Shown piece after piece: positions 63,273 to 64,000 of a stretch of DNA of 64,000 nucleotides. The DNA is from Pantoea phytobeneficialis (lineage in GTDB: Bacteria; Pseudomonadota; Gammaproteobacteria; Enterobacterales; Enterobacteriaceae), in the NCBI RefSeq assembly GCF_009728735.1, contig NZ_CP024637.1, positions 592,761 through 656,760 on the forward strand. The letters are read 5' to 3'. Each line of letters starts with the position of its first letter. Position 1 is the stretch's first letter. A program made the translations under genes and the position numbers. A model generated the notes under the pieces. That model worked only from the letters and a program-made list of their open reading frames with translations. It was not told the DNA's origin and did not search any database.

Positions 63273-64000
63273 AACACCATTTTGTGGCCCGTTGCGGGAA
63301 GATCTTTATGACTTGAAGGTTCCGGCATATCCCATTGAGGCAACGGAATCTCTTTATTATGGAATTCTGGTGGACGGGCAGGTTCAATTTTTACAGCCGG
63401 ATGGAATTCATTGACAACGCCAAACTCACCTTTGGGTAAGGTGTTATCAGGTTTATTCATGAACTCTTTGGTCTTCTTATCATTTAATTTACCGGTATGA
63501 TAATATCGGTTTGTATCCTCATTCGGATTATATTTATGCCGCCAGTCGGCCAGCTTTCTCAGTCGCAGCCAGAATTCCGGATCCTCAAATGCCATACAGT
63601 TACCAATCGCCAGGTCATACGCCACCGCTTTTTCCTGCACGATCGGGTCCATCACAATGGCCGAGTGCTGACTGAATTTGACCGGGTCACCATATTTCGC
63701 CATCTCTTCAATTTCCTGGTCGGTTTTGTTCCGCAACAACCGATATTCCATACGCTGCTGAGAACCAATAACCCGGCCGCCGGTAAACTGCGTTTTGTAA
63801 TAAAAATTCACCGCACTCAATTCATTTTCAGTGAGTACATGCCCCGGTTGCATAAAATAGGCGTGTAGCTCCAGCACCGGCCGGGTTTCTTTTACCTGCC
63901 ATACGCCCTCGTGGGCTCGGGCGGAATAATCGATATAGCGATCCTCTCCCGCAATACCGGTTTTAAACTTCATCTCCCCTTCATTGCTGCTGCCCATCAT
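63269..64000 (-). CDS. Tle3-like type VI effector, C-terminal part (cut by window edge)
   Basis: At least 243 residues; the frame is open at the right window edge, so the lipase GxSxG part would lie beyond it. The visible portion has KFKTGIAGEDRYIDYSARAH, QHSAIVMDPIVQEKAVAYDL and WLRLRKLADWRHKYNPNEDT, resembling the C-terminal (DUF3274-like) region of Tle3-type antibacterial phospholipases. Its downstream neighbours are an immunity-like lipoprotein and a PAAR protein, which supports the call. The catalytic part is not visible, so the activity is inferred. Confidence 0.6.
   Translation of the reverse strand: MMGSSNEGEMKFKTGIAGEDRYIDYSARAHEGVWQVKETRPVLELHAYFMQPGHVLTENELSAVNFYYKTQFTGGRVIGSQQRMEYRLLRNKTDQEIEEMAKYGDPVKFSQHSAIVMDPIVQEKAVAYDLAIGNCMAFEDPEFWLRLRKLADWRHKYNPNEDTNRYYHTGKLNDKKTKEFMNKPDNTLPKGEFGVVNEFHPAVKIEPARPPEFHNKEIPLPQWDMPEPSSHKDLPATGHKMVF

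Overview
The window reads as chromosome of an enterobacterium of the Erwiniaceae, most likely Pantoea or a close relative. Several products match Escherichia coli proteins along their length as I recall them (AscG/AscF/AscB, BdcA, YbiU, YbiV, YciT, YciG). A short palindromic repeat with the core GCGCGATTTATCGCGC, which I associate with Pantoea chromosomes, recurs nine times between genes. I see no rRNA, tRNA, insertion sequence, integrase or CRISPR array. Genus is inferred from memory, not from a search.

Layout. 1-8.9 kb: the 5' part of malonate decarboxylase mdcA (minus strand), a nucleobase permease and deaminase with a divergent LysR regulator, a GAF-EAL cyclic-di-GMP phosphodiesterase next to bdcA, and a ParD-like/second methionine aminopeptidase pair followed by msrA. 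8.9-10.3 kb: an orphan Rhs/TccC-type tip with an unusual C-terminal domain. 10.3-15 kb: a Rieske oxygenase and its reductase, a LysE exporter and LysR regulators. 15-19.5 kb: a YciG-like stress protein, an OsmC protein, a MASE2-GGDEF cyclase and a chemoreceptor. 19.5-24.7 kb: a tightly packed HxlR / EmrA-like / EmrB-like / FabF-like / Asp-Glu racemase-like operon.

25-29.7 kb: the ascG / ascFB beta-glucoside locus with visible AscG and CRP sites. 29.7-31.4 kb: an AbiE-type toxin-antitoxin locus whose toxin gene is frameshifted. 31.4-35.7 kb: an alcohol dehydrogenase, an HxlR regulator (possibly frameshifted), an XRE regulator, an epimerase-like protein and a YbiV-like phosphatase. 35.9-43.1 kb: two facing catabolic modules around one LysR gene, one of amidase / NCS1 permease / isochorismatase-fold hydrolase, the other an M20 peptidase with a YfcC-type carrier. 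43.4-50.4 kb: ybiU, yciT, an old-yellow-enzyme family member, a MocR regulator with a DMT exporter, and a Fur-box-preceded binding protein.

50.4-56.3 kb: an IclR-controlled amino-acid uptake and deamination operon (RidA, binding protein, two permeases, ATPase, PLP deaminase of the D-threonine-aldolase fold). 56.4-60.8 kb: a LysR-controlled SDR / alcohol dehydrogenase / MFS set in which the MFS gene is broken. 60.8-64 kb: a type VI secretion effector cassette, made of the C-terminal part of a Tle3-like effector, a lipoprotein immunity candidate, a PAAR tip protein and a membrane accessory protein whose start is out of frame.

The most unusual items are the Rhs tip with a possible clan-CD cysteine-peptidase-like domain, the type VI cassette, the FabF/racemase/exporter operon, the ParD-like/aminopeptidase pair, and the repeats that supply terminators and even a stop codon to neighbouring genes.
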